The notes under the pieces: model-generated | Seen by the model: the letters and a program-made list of their open reading frames with translations, nothing else | What the model was told of the DNA's origin: nothing | The model's database searches: none | Position numbers and translations under genes: made by a program | Part shown: positions 50,762 through 57,904 of the stretch, one piece after another | How positions within the stretch are numbered: the stretch's first letter is position 1 | Layout of the letters: each line of letters starts with the position of its first letter | NCBI RefSeq assembly: GCF_001612805.1 | Contig: NZ_BDBD01000026.1 | Location: forward strand, 168,880 to 232,879 | DNA: 64,000 bases | Direction: 5' to 3' | Origin: Nocardia coubleae NBRC 108252 | GTDB taxonomy: Bacteria > Actinomycetota > Actinomycetes > Mycobacteriales > Mycobacteriaceae

Positions 50762-51901
50762 ATGCGGGTTCTGCATGTCGTGACGCTGTTCTCGCCCGAC
50801 GGCGCGTACGGCGGCCCGGTGCGGGTGGCCTGCAACCAGGCGCGGGTACTGACGGACCGTGGTCATCGAGTGGAGTTGACGGCGGCGGTATCCGGAGCCG
50901 ATGCGGTGCCCGGCGGTCTGGAGGTGCACGGTTTTCCCGCCGGCACCGCTATCCCGGGAGCCGGGTTCGCGGGGCTCCGGGCCCGCGGGATGATTTCCTG
51001 GCTGCGCCGGAACGTGCGTGAGTTCGATGTGGTGCACGTGCATCTGGCGCGTGATCTCGTCACCCTGCCCGCCGCGCGCATCGTGCTCGCGGCGGGCGTG
51101 CCGCTGGTCCTGCAGACACACGGCATGATCGACCCGAGCGACAAGCTGCTCGCTCGACCGCTCGACCGCTTCTGGACGGTCCCGACCCTGCGTGCTGCCG
51201 CGGCGGTGCTGCACCTGACCGCCCGAGAGGCAGCGGACTTGACGGCGGTGGCCGGGCGGCAGCTTCCGTTGCGGGAACTGCACAACGGTGTCCCGATTCC
51301 CTCGGTGGAACGGCCCGATGCCGGACCCGACGACGTACCCGAGGTGCTCTACCTGGCGCGGTTGCAGGCGCGGAAGCGGCCGGAACTGTTCGTGCGCATG
51401 GCCGCACGTCTGCGCGACGAAGGCATCCCGGCCCGGTTTCGGATGGTTGGTCCCGACGAGGGCTCGGCCGTCGCGATCGAGAAGCTGATCGACGACCTGG
51501 GGGCACCGGTGCGCGGGGAGGGCGCGCTGGCACCGCAGCATACGGCCGGGCGCATGGCGCGGGCCGGCGTGTATGTGCTGCCATCGGTCGACGAGCCGTA
51601 CCCGATGAGCGTGCTGGAGGCGATGGCGCTCGGCTTGCCGGTTGTCGTCACCGACACCTGCGGGCTCGCGCCGCTGATCGAAGACAACGGATGCGGCATC
51701 GTGGTGCGTTCGGACGATCTGGAAGCGCTCACCACGGCGACGCGGAAGTTGCTGCAGCAGCCGCGGCTTCGACGTGAAATGGGCGAGGCTGGTGCTCGTT
51801 TGGCCCGCACGCAGCTGTCGATGGCCGGTGTGGCCGAACGGCTCGAGCAGGTCTATCGCGGAGTCTGCGCGGTGCGACCCGATCAGGTGGAAACTCGGTG
51901 A
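50762..51901 (+). CDS. Glycosyltransferase (GT4 family)
   Basis: A 379-residue GT-B enzyme: VVTLFSPDGAYGGPVRV glycine-rich acceptor loop, VHVHLARD, LQTHGMID, the VLYLARLQARKRPELFV start of the donor domain and VLPSVDEPYPMSVLEAMALG with the conserved E-x7-E-like donor site. It adds a further sugar to the repeat unit; donor and linkage are unknown. ATG 50762 lies one base after the acetyltransferase stop, and its own stop overlaps the lipase gene (GTGA). Confidence 0.85.
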   Translation: MRVLHVVTLFSPDGAYGGPVRVACNQARVLTDRGHRVELTAAVSGADAVPGGLEVHGFPAGTAIPGAGFAGLRARGMISWLRRNVREFDVVHVHLARDLVTLPAARIVLAAGVPLVLQTHGMIDPSDKLLARPLDRFWTVPTLRAAAAVLHLTAREAADLTAVAGRQLPLRELHNGVPIPSVERPDAGPDDVPEVLYLARLQARKRPELFVRMAARLRDEGIPARFRMVGPDEGSAVAIEKLIDDLGAPVRGEGALAPQHTAGRMARAGVYVLPSVDEPYPMSVLEAMALGLPVVVTDTCGLAPLIEDNGCGIVVRSDDLEALTTATRKLLQQPRLRREMGEAGARLARTQLSMAGVAERLEQVYRGVCAVRPDQVETR

Positions 51902-53106
51902 GGAAACGGATTCTGGCTGCCGTTGTCGTGTGCACAGCCGCGGTGCTGCAAGCCGGATGCACCCTGACAGCCGCCACCGACAACCCGGCGACGGAGTTCG
52001 TGGACGCTCCGGCTCCACAGCTCTCCGGTGAAGTATTGCGTGAGCGCGGCGGCATCGTCACCGCAACCCCGATCCGTGAGTGGAGCGCGGCACTCGACGC
52101 CGACGCCGATCGCGGCTGGACTGTCACCTACCGCAGTGTGTCCGGAGTGGATGGCTCCTTACGGGACGTCTCGGGCGTCGTGTTCGTCCCGACCGGTGAA
52201 GCCCCCGCGGGTGGCTGGCCGGTACTGAGTTATGGGCACGGCGCAACCGGGCTCGATCCGAGCTGCGGTACCTCCGGACACACGGATCTGCTCGGCTACG
52301 ACCTGGCCGTTGCCTCGCTGCTGCAACTGGGATTCGTGGTGGCGATGACCGACTTCCAGGGGTGGGGCGCGGGCGGCGGCGCCAACGCGTATCTCGAACC
52401 GAAAACCGCCGCTTACAACATGATCGACGCCGTGCGTGCGGCCAGAGCATTGGTACACGAAGCCTCCGCCACCTGGTATGCGGTCGGCGCATCCGAAGGT
52501 GGCCACGCGGCCTGGGCGGCGAACGAGTACGCCGCGACATACGGCGACGGGCTGGACTTCCGTGGCTCGGCATCGAGTGCGCCGATGGCCGACCTCAGTG
52601 GCATCGTCGCGCTGGCGCAGTCGGGTTGGTTGTCGCACGAACAGCAGATGTGGTTGCCGATGGTGTTGGCGGGCCTGTCCAATCACCGGCCGGAACTGAA
52701 CGCCGGTGACTATCTCCACGGGCCGCTAGAGCACGGCGAATCGATGTGGTCGGCGTGTACCGGACCGCACGCCGACCAACGTGAGCAGGTGCTCGAGTCG
52801 CTCACAGCACGTGACACCGAACCGGTATCGGATGCGGCCGCGGCTCGGTTGAAGCAGGCCTTCGCATCGATCGCACTGCCACAGCGCCGGGCATCCGGGC
52901 CCATGTTGGTCATTACCGGTGCGGCTGATCAGAAGGTGAATGTCTCATGGGTACGTCAGGCAGTTCGGACCGCATGCCGCAACGGCGGCACAATCGAATT
53001 CATCGTCCGCCCGGACGAGGGGCACGGCACTCTCGTGGCAGGCCCGCAGATCGGGGCGTGGTTGCTGGAACGACTGACCGGGAAACCCGCACGCAATACG
53101 TGCTGA
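51898..53106 (+). CDS. Secretory-lipase-like lipoprotein (alpha/beta hydrolase)
   Basis: A 402-residue exported protein with a lipobox LQAGC (Cys21). The alpha/beta-hydrolase features are GYDLAVASLLQ, the nucleophile elbow GASEGG (Ser199), ITGAADQKVN with the likely acid residue, and DEGHGTL with the catalytic His. The pattern fits the secretory lipase (LIP) family common in actinobacteria, acting on acyl esters. It ends the exopolysaccharide run with a GTG overlap, so it may deacylate the surface polymer or a lipid carrier rather than serve nutrition. Confidence 0.75.
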   Translation: MRKRILAAVVVCTAAVLQAGCTLTAATDNPATEFVDAPAPQLSGEVLRERGGIVTATPIREWSAALDADADRGWTVTYRSVSGVDGSLRDVSGVVFVPTGEAPAGGWPVLSYGHGATGLDPSCGTSGHTDLLGYDLAVASLLQLGFVVAMTDFQGWGAGGGANAYLEPKTAAYNMIDAVRAARALVHEASATWYAVGASEGGHAAWAANEYAATYGDGLDFRGSASSAPMADLSGIVALAQSGWLSHEQQMWLPMVLAGLSNHRPELNAGDYLHGPLEHGESMWSACTGPHADQREQVLESLTARDTEPVSDAAAARLKQAFASIALPQRRASGPMLVITGAADQKVNVSWVRQAVRTACRNGGTIEFIVRPDEGHGTLVAGPQIGAWLLERLTGKPARNTC

Positions 53107-53861
53107 TCCGCGTAACGCTCGCCCTCGCGGCCGCGTCGACGGTGGTGGCCGTGATCTTCGGTGTGCAGGCCACCGACCGCAGGATCGCCGCGGGCGTCCA
53201 GCCCGCTACCGACGGCGGCCAGTCCCGGGGACTCGGCCCGGTGCCGAGCGATCACGGCGCGCCGCTGACGGTCGACTTCGCCGTACTTCCCGACGGCCCG
53301 CTGCCCACGGAGATCGGTGGGCGCACGTTTCGTGCGGCCGCCATCACCAAGGGCGCCATGCCGGTCGTCGAAGCCGGCCAGCTGGTACACGAGCGCGCCA
53401 CGGCCGACAACTCCGCCGGCTACGTGGAATCGATCCTGGACGCGCCCGTCCAGCGGCTCGGTGCCACCGTGCGATTCGTCGAGGGCGGGGGATCGGTCGC
53501 CCTGACGATGTGGCAGGACTCGCTGGTCGACTCGTTGGTCGATCGACGGGGCATGCCCAATGCCGGTGTCCAATTCATCATCGACAGCACCCATTGGCAA
53601 CTCGCGGTGTGGGACGCGGCCGCAGGCCACAGCGTCGTCCTCGCCACCGAGCCCCATTCCGGCGCCTCCGTCGGGACCCCGCTCTCCTTCGAAGTCCGCC
53701 GCGACGGTGACACCGCCACCGTCGCCCTGTCCGACGGTGGTCGGCGCATGATCACCGACCCCCGCATCGCAGCCTGGTCGGGCACCTCGGCGTGCTGGCA
53801 GCTCTACGAGTTCGAATCTGGTCGAGAACCGGCCGCGCTCACCGCGATCTGGGCGGCGTAA
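53100..53861 (+). CDS. Exported/anchored protein of unknown function
   Basis: A 253-residue protein starting at GTG 53100, overlapping the lipase stop. An N-terminal membrane segment (VTLALAAASTVVAVIFGVQA) is followed by a polar linker and a beta-rich domain (residues about 55-250) with SGYVESIL-type strands, a THWQLAVWDAAAGHSV segment and a Trp-containing C-terminus, resembling a concanavalin-like jelly roll that could bind carbohydrate. I recognise no family and no catalytic residues. As the last gene of the overlapped exopolysaccharide operon it may bind or present the polymer outside the cell. Confidence 0.55.
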   Translation: MLIRVTLALAAASTVVAVIFGVQATDRRIAAGVQPATDGGQSRGLGPVPSDHGAPLTVDFAVLPDGPLPTEIGGRTFRAAAITKGAMPVVEAGQLVHERATADNSAGYVESILDAPVQRLGATVRFVEGGGSVALTMWQDSLVDSLVDRRGMPNAGVQFIIDSTHWQLAVWDAAAGHSVVLATEPHSGASVGTPLSFEVRRDGDTATVALSDGGRRMITDPRIAAWSGTSACWQLYEFESGREPAALTAIWAA

Positions 53862-53879
53862 CGACCTGACGCGGCGCCC

Positions 53880-53885
53880 TAGAAT
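53880..53885 (+). promoter_or_regulatory. Candidate -10 element upstream of micropeptide 1
   Basis: TAGAAT matches the -10 consensus in five of six bases and lies about 40 bases before the GTG of the micropeptide. No good -35 is visible, so the assignment is weak. Confidence 0.3.
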
Positions 53886-53927
53886 GTCGGTGCGAAGGTG
53901 TGTGGGATTGGGTGACAAGGGGTTTCG

Positions 53928-54032
53928 GTGACGAGCTTGGGCGGTCTGGAGTGGCCTACGTGGGTGCTGGCGAAATTGCTGACCGGTTCGAGCACATTGC
54001 TGCAGGTGTTGATCGCCGGCTCCGCTTCTTGA
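53928..54032 (+). CDS. EWPTW-family micropeptide 1
   Basis: A 34-residue frame starting at GTG, seven bases after the AAGGGG of the leader word ACAAGGGGTTTCG. It encodes MTSLGGLEWPTWVLAKLLTG followed by a hydrophobic helix and ends in AGSAS. A frame with the same EWPTW motif, hydrophobic helix, Gly-Ser/Ala end and identical leader word lies at 57087-57188, about 3.1 kb away. Conservation of peptide and leader together argues that both are translated. A membrane-associated peptide is likely; toxin of a type I system, secreted signal or envelope helper are all possible. No known family is recognised. Confidence 0.5.
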   Translation: MTSLGGLEWPTWVLAKLLTGSSTLLQVLIAGSAS

Positions 54033-54098
54033 CCGCTCACCACTGCTCCACCAGTCGTCTGGTCGCGCCTCGGTGCGATCCATATGACCCTGGCCCGG

Positions 54099-54121
54099 CG
54101 ATATATCATCCGATATCATCG
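54099..54121 (+). promoter_or_regulatory. Direct-repeat operator/promoter of HEPN-MNT module
   Basis: CGATATATCATC (54099-54110) is followed directly by CGATATCATCG (54111-54121), four bases before the antitoxin ATG. The near-identical half-sites and TATA-like core fit binding by the HTH domain of the encoded antitoxin, giving autoregulation and possibly a near-leaderless transcript. Confidence 0.5.
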
Positions 54122-54125
54122 AGGC

Positions 54126-54569
54126 ATGGAAACTGTGCGTGACCTGCGCCGTGCCGCCGGCTTGACCCAGGCTGAGCTGGCGCAGCGGTCGGGTGTCGCT
54201 CAATCCAACATCGCTGCTTATGAGAGCGGGAAGCGGCGCCCTTCGGCGACGATGTTGAGCCGGCTGCGGGAGGCGGCCAAACCCCGCCCGTCCGGAGTCA
54301 TCGCTCAGCACCGGGATCAGATCATCGCACTGGCTTTGGGGCACAAGGCAAATCGTGTGCGCGTGTTCGGTTCGGTGTCGCGGGGTGAGGATGTTTCGGG
54401 TAGTGACATCGATCTGTTGGTGCGGTTCGATGCCGACGCGGATCTGGTCGATATGGCCGAGCTGATGCTCGACTTGGAGGAGCTGACCGGCCTGCATGTC
54501 GATCTGGTATCCGAAGGTGGGCTGCCGCCAGGTCCGCACCCGATCCGGGACGAGGCCAAGCCGCTGTGA
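54126..54569 (+). CDS. mntA: MNT nucleotidyltransferase antitoxin with N-terminal HTH
   Basis: A 147-residue fusion. Residues 1-55 are an XRE-type HTH (LRRAAGLTQAELAQRSGVAQ, then YESGKRRPS); residues about 70-147 are a minimal nucleotidyltransferase with GSVSRGEDVSGSDIDLLV, carrying the GSxxRG and DxD residues needed for activity. In type VII HEPN/MNT systems the MNT protein inactivates the HEPN toxin by adding AMP groups to it. ATG 54126 is chosen because the operator-like repeats end just before it. Its stop overlaps the HEPN gene (GTGA). The fused HTH suggests it also represses its own operon. Confidence 0.85.
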   Translation: METVRDLRRAAGLTQAELAQRSGVAQSNIAAYESGKRRPSATMLSRLREAAKPRPSGVIAQHRDQIIALALGHKANRVRVFGSVSRGEDVSGSDIDLLVRFDADADLVDMAELMLDLEELTGLHVDLVSEGGLPPGPHPIRDEAKPL

Positions 54570-54928
54570 GCGGCCACCGTGCCGAACGAACAGCCAAGAG
54601 CCTTCGAGACTTCCTCACCTTCAGTGAGATGGCGGCCAGAATCGTCAGCGGCGGCAAATCCGCTTACGATTCCGACGAGATCACCAGGCTGGCGGCCGAG
54701 GCAGTTCTGCACCGATTAGGCGAGTCGGTGGCGCGGCTGCCGGAAGAATTCATGGCCCAGCATCCGGAGGTCGCCTGGCGCGGGGTCAAGGCTACGAGGA
54801 ATCTGGTCGCGCACAACTATGACGCTGTCGACCACAACATCCTCTGGAACCTCCTCGCGAACCGCCTGCCGAGGGAAGCCGCAGCGGTCCGCCAGATACT
54901 GGCTCAGCTCGAACCTGCCGAGGGCTGA
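54566..54928 (+). CDS. hepT: HEPN-domain RNase toxin (DUF86-like)
   Basis: A 120-residue all-helical protein with the HEPN catalytic motif RNLVAH followed by NYDAVD, the expected R-x4-H plus nearby Tyr that is the adenylylation site in characterised HepT proteins. The HEPN dimer cuts RNA, and MntA adenylylation silences it. It starts at GTG 54566, overlapping mntA. All key residues are present, so the toxin is probably functional. Followed by an HD-domain gene after 39 bases. Confidence 0.85.
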   Translation: MSGHRAERTAKSLRDFLTFSEMAARIVSGGKSAYDSDEITRLAAEAVLHRLGESVARLPEEFMAQHPEVAWRGVKATRNLVAHNYDAVDHNILWNLLANRLPREAAAVRQILAQLEPAEG

Positions 54929-54967
54929 GATCCCAAGATCTCGTGATCATTACCGGAAGGGCCAGCG

Positions 54968-55369
54968 GTGAGCCGCATGCTGCTTCAACAAGCCCTGACT
55001 GATCCTGGGCCCAGACCGCTGCCCACGCGAGTGGAAGATCTCCTGCGAAATCTCGCGGCACCACCTCGTCTGGCCGCTCACCTGCGAGCAGTTCACGAGG
55101 TGGCGTGGGAGCTGGCCGACTGGGTCGACAGCCACTACCGAGGCCTGTTGTTCGACCGCGATGCTGTGCTGTTCGGCGCGGCAACACATGACATCGGCAA
55201 GATTCTCCATCCCGAGGAACTGTCGGGGCCGGGCTCGGCCCACGAGCAGGCCGGGTACGAACTGCTTGTGGCGCACGGGTTTGCCGAGGAATCGGCGCGC
55301 TTCGCGTGGACCCACAGCTCGTGGACCGCGCCCGAGGTGCGGATGGAGGACCTGCTCGTCAGCGCATGA
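54968..55369 (+). CDS. HD-domain phosphohydrolase
   Basis: A 133-residue protein with HLRAVHEVAWEL, ATHDIGK and GSAHEQAGYEL, matching the H...HD...H metal-binding pattern of HD phosphohydrolases. It is short and close to single-domain HD proteins of the HDIG type. Substrate is unknown (nucleotide or oligonucleotide phosphate is typical). It starts at GTG 54968 after GGAAGG, 39 bases beyond the HEPN gene, and may be part of the same transcript. An accessory role reversing nucleotide modification is conceivable but unproved. Confidence 0.75.
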   Translation: MSRMLLQQALTDPGPRPLPTRVEDLLRNLAAPPRLAAHLRAVHEVAWELADWVDSHYRGLLFDRDAVLFGAATHDIGKILHPEELSGPGSAHEQAGYELLVAHGFAEESARFAWTHSSWTAPEVRMEDLLVSA

Positions 55370-55393
55370 CCTCGCGTCGCGCGATCTGGCGGG

Positions 55394-55978
55394 TTATCCG
55401 ACGGTGAGGTCGGCCGGGGTCGGGACTACCACTCCGTAGATGTCGCCGATGGTGGCGAGGGCGGCGGCGTGGAGTTGGGGGGCGGTGACTTCGGCGAGGG
55501 GGCGGGTGGCGCAGGCGTTGGCTACGACGGTGGGTTTGTTGCCGCGGAGGAAGGCGCCTTCGGTGGTGAAGGTGACGCACATGTGGGTCATGAAGCCGGC
55601 GATGACGACGGATTCGTTGCCCGCGGCGTCGACCAGGTCGCCGAGTTCGGTGTCGACGAAGGAGTTGGGGAAGGACTTCACCACGACGGCTTCGTCGGCG
55701 GTGGGGGTGAGCTTGGGGTGGATCCGGCCGATGTCGGTGGTGATGTCGTAGGGGCTGCCCTCGCCGCCGTTGTGCATCACGTGGATGACGGTGGTGCCTG
55801 CTTGCCGGGCCTGCTCGAGCAGCTCGGCGGCGGCGTCGATGGCCTGCTCCCAGCCGGTCAGTTCCATGACACCGCGGGTGTAGGTGTTCTGGTAGTCGAC
55901 CAGGATCAGGGTCGAGGTGGCGAGGGCGGCGGGGGTTTCGTCGAGGCCGCTGAGCTGGCGCAGGGTTGTGGAGGTCAT
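55394..55978 (-). CDS. Isochorismatase-family hydrolase
   Basis: A 194-residue cysteine-hydrolase-like protein. LILVDYQNTY holds the catalytic Asp, VVKSFPNSF the Lys position, and GFMTHMCVTFT the catalytic Cys, the D-K-C triad of the family. Members hydrolyse isochorismate, nicotinamide or related amides; the absence of an aryl carrier domain and small size favour a nicotinamidase-like or general amidohydrolase role. ATG at 55978 is preferred over the frame to 56041. It is divergent from a GlxA-type regulator across 76 bases, which probably controls it. Confidence 0.8.
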   Translation of the reverse strand: MTSTTLRQLSGLDETPAALATSTLILVDYQNTYTRGVMELTGWEQAIDAAAELLEQARQAGTTVIHVMHNGGEGSPYDITTDIGRIHPKLTPTADEAVVVKSFPNSFVDTELGDLVDAAGNESVVIAGFMTHMCVTFTTEGAFLRGNKPTVVANACATRPLAEVTAPQLHAAALATIGDIYGVVVPTPADLTVG

Positions 55979-56054
55979 GGGCTCCACGCTATGGCCGGGC
56001 GGTGATGTCTGCAATGTCATGTAACCTGCAGATTCGGACATCGGCAGGAGGTGG

Positions 56055-57035
56055 ATGGTGGGACGGCTTATTGTGGTGGTGCTGTTCGATGGGGTCGACC
56101 TGCTCGACGTGACGGGGCCGCCCGAGGTGTTCTCGCTGCTGCAGCGGGAGATGGACGAGCCGACCGGCTACGAAGTGGTGCTGGCCGCCGAGACGTTGGA
56201 TCCGGTCACGACCTCGGCGGGGGTCCGGGTGCTGCCCGACGTGACGTTCGACGGGTTGGCCGGGCGGCGGATCGACACGATCGTCGTGCCGGGCGCGGTC
56301 GAGACCGATGAACGGCGACAAGTTCGCGCGATCGTGGAACCCGTTGTGGTAGAGGCTGTTTCGACGATGGCGACCGGTGCTCGCCGGGTGGCTTCGGTGT
56401 GTGTCGGGGCGCATGTGCTCGCGGCAGCGGGGTTGCTCGACGGCAAGCGCGCCACCACGCACTGGTCGACCGCGCACCAACTCGCCGCCGAGCATCCGGC
56501 GGTGCTGGTCGATGCCGATCCGATCTATATCCGCGACGACAATGTGTGGACCGGTGCGGGGCTCACCGCCTGCCTCGATCTCACGCTGGCCCTGGTCGCC
56601 GACGACTTCGGTGAGGAACTCGCGCTGCGCGTCGCCCGTCAGCTGGTGATGTTTCTGAAGCGGCCGAGCGGCCAGAGCCAGTTCAGTGTTTCGCTCGAGC
56701 CGGTCTCCACCACTCGCCGCATCGACGAGCTGCGGCACTACATCGCGGGCAATATCGCGCGTCCGCTCACGGTGACCGAGCTGGCCGAACAAGCGCATGT
56801 GAGCGAGCGCCAGCTCACCCGGATTTTTCGGACCGAGCTGGGGATGACGCCGGCCGCCTACATCGAAGCGGCGCGGGTGGAGGTCGCGCGGCATCGGCTC
56901 GAGACGACCGACGAAACGTTGCAGCGCATCGCAGCCGGCTGTGGGTTCAACACCGTCGATACGCTGGCCCGCGCCTTTCGCCGACGGCTCGACACCACCC
57001 CTGCGGAGTACCGGAATCGGTTCCGCATCGGGTGA
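56055..57035 (+). CDS. GlxA-family AraC-type transcriptional regulator
   Basis: A 326-residue protein. Residues 1-180 are a DJ-1/PfpI-like amidotransferase-fold domain (VVLFDGVDLLDVTGPPEVF, with the pseudo-nucleophile region VASVCVGAHVLAAAG), residues about 225-326 are an AraC-type double HTH (LTVTELAEQAHVSERQLTRIF, then AAGCGFNTVDTLARAFRR). The ATG follows a strong AGGAGG. Regulators of this type often adjoin and control isochorismatase-like hydrolases, as here in divergent layout. Effector is unknown. Confidence 0.88.
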   Translation: MVGRLIVVVLFDGVDLLDVTGPPEVFSLLQREMDEPTGYEVVLAAETLDPVTTSAGVRVLPDVTFDGLAGRRIDTIVVPGAVETDERRQVRAIVEPVVVEAVSTMATGARRVASVCVGAHVLAAAGLLDGKRATTHWSTAHQLAAEHPAVLVDADPIYIRDDNVWTGAGLTACLDLTLALVADDFGEELALRVARQLVMFLKRPSGQSQFSVSLEPVSTTRRIDELRHYIAGNIARPLTVTELAEQAHVSERQLTRIFRTELGMTPAAYIEAARVEVARHRLETTDETLQRIAAGCGFNTVDTLARAFRRRLDTTPAEYRNRFRIG

Positions 57036-57086
57036 TCACTAAGCTGTCGACTTTACGGTGAATTGCTGAGTAACAAGGGGTTTCGG

Positions 57087-57188
57087 GTGTTCGGTATCGC
57101 GGAAGAATGGCCGACGTGGCCGGTTACGACAATGCTATGGGCGATGACGGGTCTGATACGCCTGCTGACCAGCGGTTCGGGCGCCTGA
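57087..57188 (+). CDS. EWPTW-family micropeptide 2
   Basis: A 33-residue frame starting at GTG after the leader word AACAAGGGGTTTCGG. It encodes MFGIAEEWPTWPVTTMLWAM, a hydrophobic helix, and ends LLTSGSGA. It shares EWPTW, helix and small-residue C-terminus with the frame at 53928 and the same 13-base leader core. It is not paired with a longer gene in the same frame. A TAAGCT box (57042-57047) upstream could be a -10. Function unknown; see the finding on this family. Confidence 0.5.
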   Translation: MFGIAEEWPTWPVTTMLWAMTGLIRLLTSGSGA

Positions 57189-57306
57189 GCAAACCCTCGG
57201 CTGCTGTCTTGCCCCCCTTTCAGACGTCTGCCGAGCGGTCTGGCGCGGTGTTAGACATCTTGTGCGGCGGAAATTCGCCGCAAATCTGAAAGATGAGGGG
57301 TTCACA

Positions 57307-57645
57307 ATGGCAAAGATTCGTGCATTCGGTGTGGCGATGGTCGCGGCCGCTGGCATGTCGATGATGGGCATGGGGGTCGCGGCCGCCGAGGAACCGTCCA
57401 CCGGGTCGTCGGAACTGCTGAGCGGGCTCACCTCGGGCACCGCGGAGACCGAGCCGGTCGCGGAGGAGCCGACCGGCTCGCTCGAGGGCCTGGATCTTGC
57501 GGCCCTGCTCGCCCTGCTGAGCAGCGGCTCGGGCGAGGCCGAGACCGTGGCGGAGGAGCCCGCCACCGGTTCTGCCGAAGGCCTGGATCTGGCCGCGCTG
57601 CTCGCGCTGCTGAGCAGCGGCACCGCCGAGACGCCTGCCGAGTAA
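57307..57645 (+). CDS. Small secreted tandem-repeat protein
   Basis: A 112-residue protein. ATG 57307 follows GAGGGGTTCACA. The signal peptide (KIRAFGVAMVAAAGMSMMGM, cleavage probably after GVAAA near residue 27) leads to an acidic mature part with two tandem units of about 34 residues, each containing GLDLAALLALLSSG and an E-E-P linker; a partial third unit lies at the start. Amphipathic Leu/Ala repeats after a signal peptide suggest a surface or secreted protein that self-associates. No family is recognised. A hairpin terminator follows. Confidence 0.7.
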   Translation: MAKIRAFGVAMVAAAGMSMMGMGVAAAEEPSTGSSELLSGLTSGTAETEPVAEEPTGSLEGLDLAALLALLSSGSGEAETVAEEPATGSAEGLDLAALLALLSSGTAETPAE

Positions 57646-57668
57646 CAGCCCCTGGACCGGGTGCGAAC

Positions 57669-57694
57669 GCACCGACGGGACCGGCCGTCGGTGC
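57669..57694 (+). terminator. Hairpin after secreted repeat protein
   Basis: A perfect 10-bp stem (GCACCGACGG and complement) with a 6-base loop, 24 bases after the stop codon. No T run. Confidence 0.55.
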
Positions 57695-57780
57695 AGATGA
57701 GTTCTTCTCACGTTCATCCGAATTATGTGCTGCGTAATTCGGCGCTGATAAGAAGTGACTATTCGTCTAGAAGGAGAAGC

Positions 57781-57846
57781 ATGTTCGACACCCTGGTCCA
57801 GATCTTGCCCCTGCTCGCCGCCTTCGCCTCCGGGTCGGCCGGCTGA
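57781..57846 (+). CDS. 21-residue hydrophobic micropeptide
   Basis: A short frame with a strong ribosome-binding site (AGAAGGAGAAGC just before ATG). It encodes MFDTLVQILPLLAAFASGSA plus Gly. The hydrophobic helix and Ser-Gly-Ser-Ala-Gly end parallel the C-termini of the micropeptides at 53928 and 57087, and MF is shared with the latter, but the EWPTW part is missing. A rho-independent terminator follows 20 bases later, which supports it being a discrete short transcript. Confidence 0.5.
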   Translation: MFDTLVQILPLLAAFASGSAG

Positions 57847-57865
57847 GCATCGAGGCAGTGCAACG

Positions 57866-57899
57866 CGGCGCCCGTCGGATTTCGACGGGCGCCGTTTTG
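57866..57899. terminator. Terminator between micropeptide and XRE regulator
   Basis: A perfect 12-bp stem (CGGCGCCCGTCG and complement) with GATTT loop and TTTTG on the plus strand. It lies between the plus-strand micropeptide and the convergent XRE gene, so it may serve both. Confidence 0.8.
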
Positions 57900-57904
57900 T
57901 GTGT

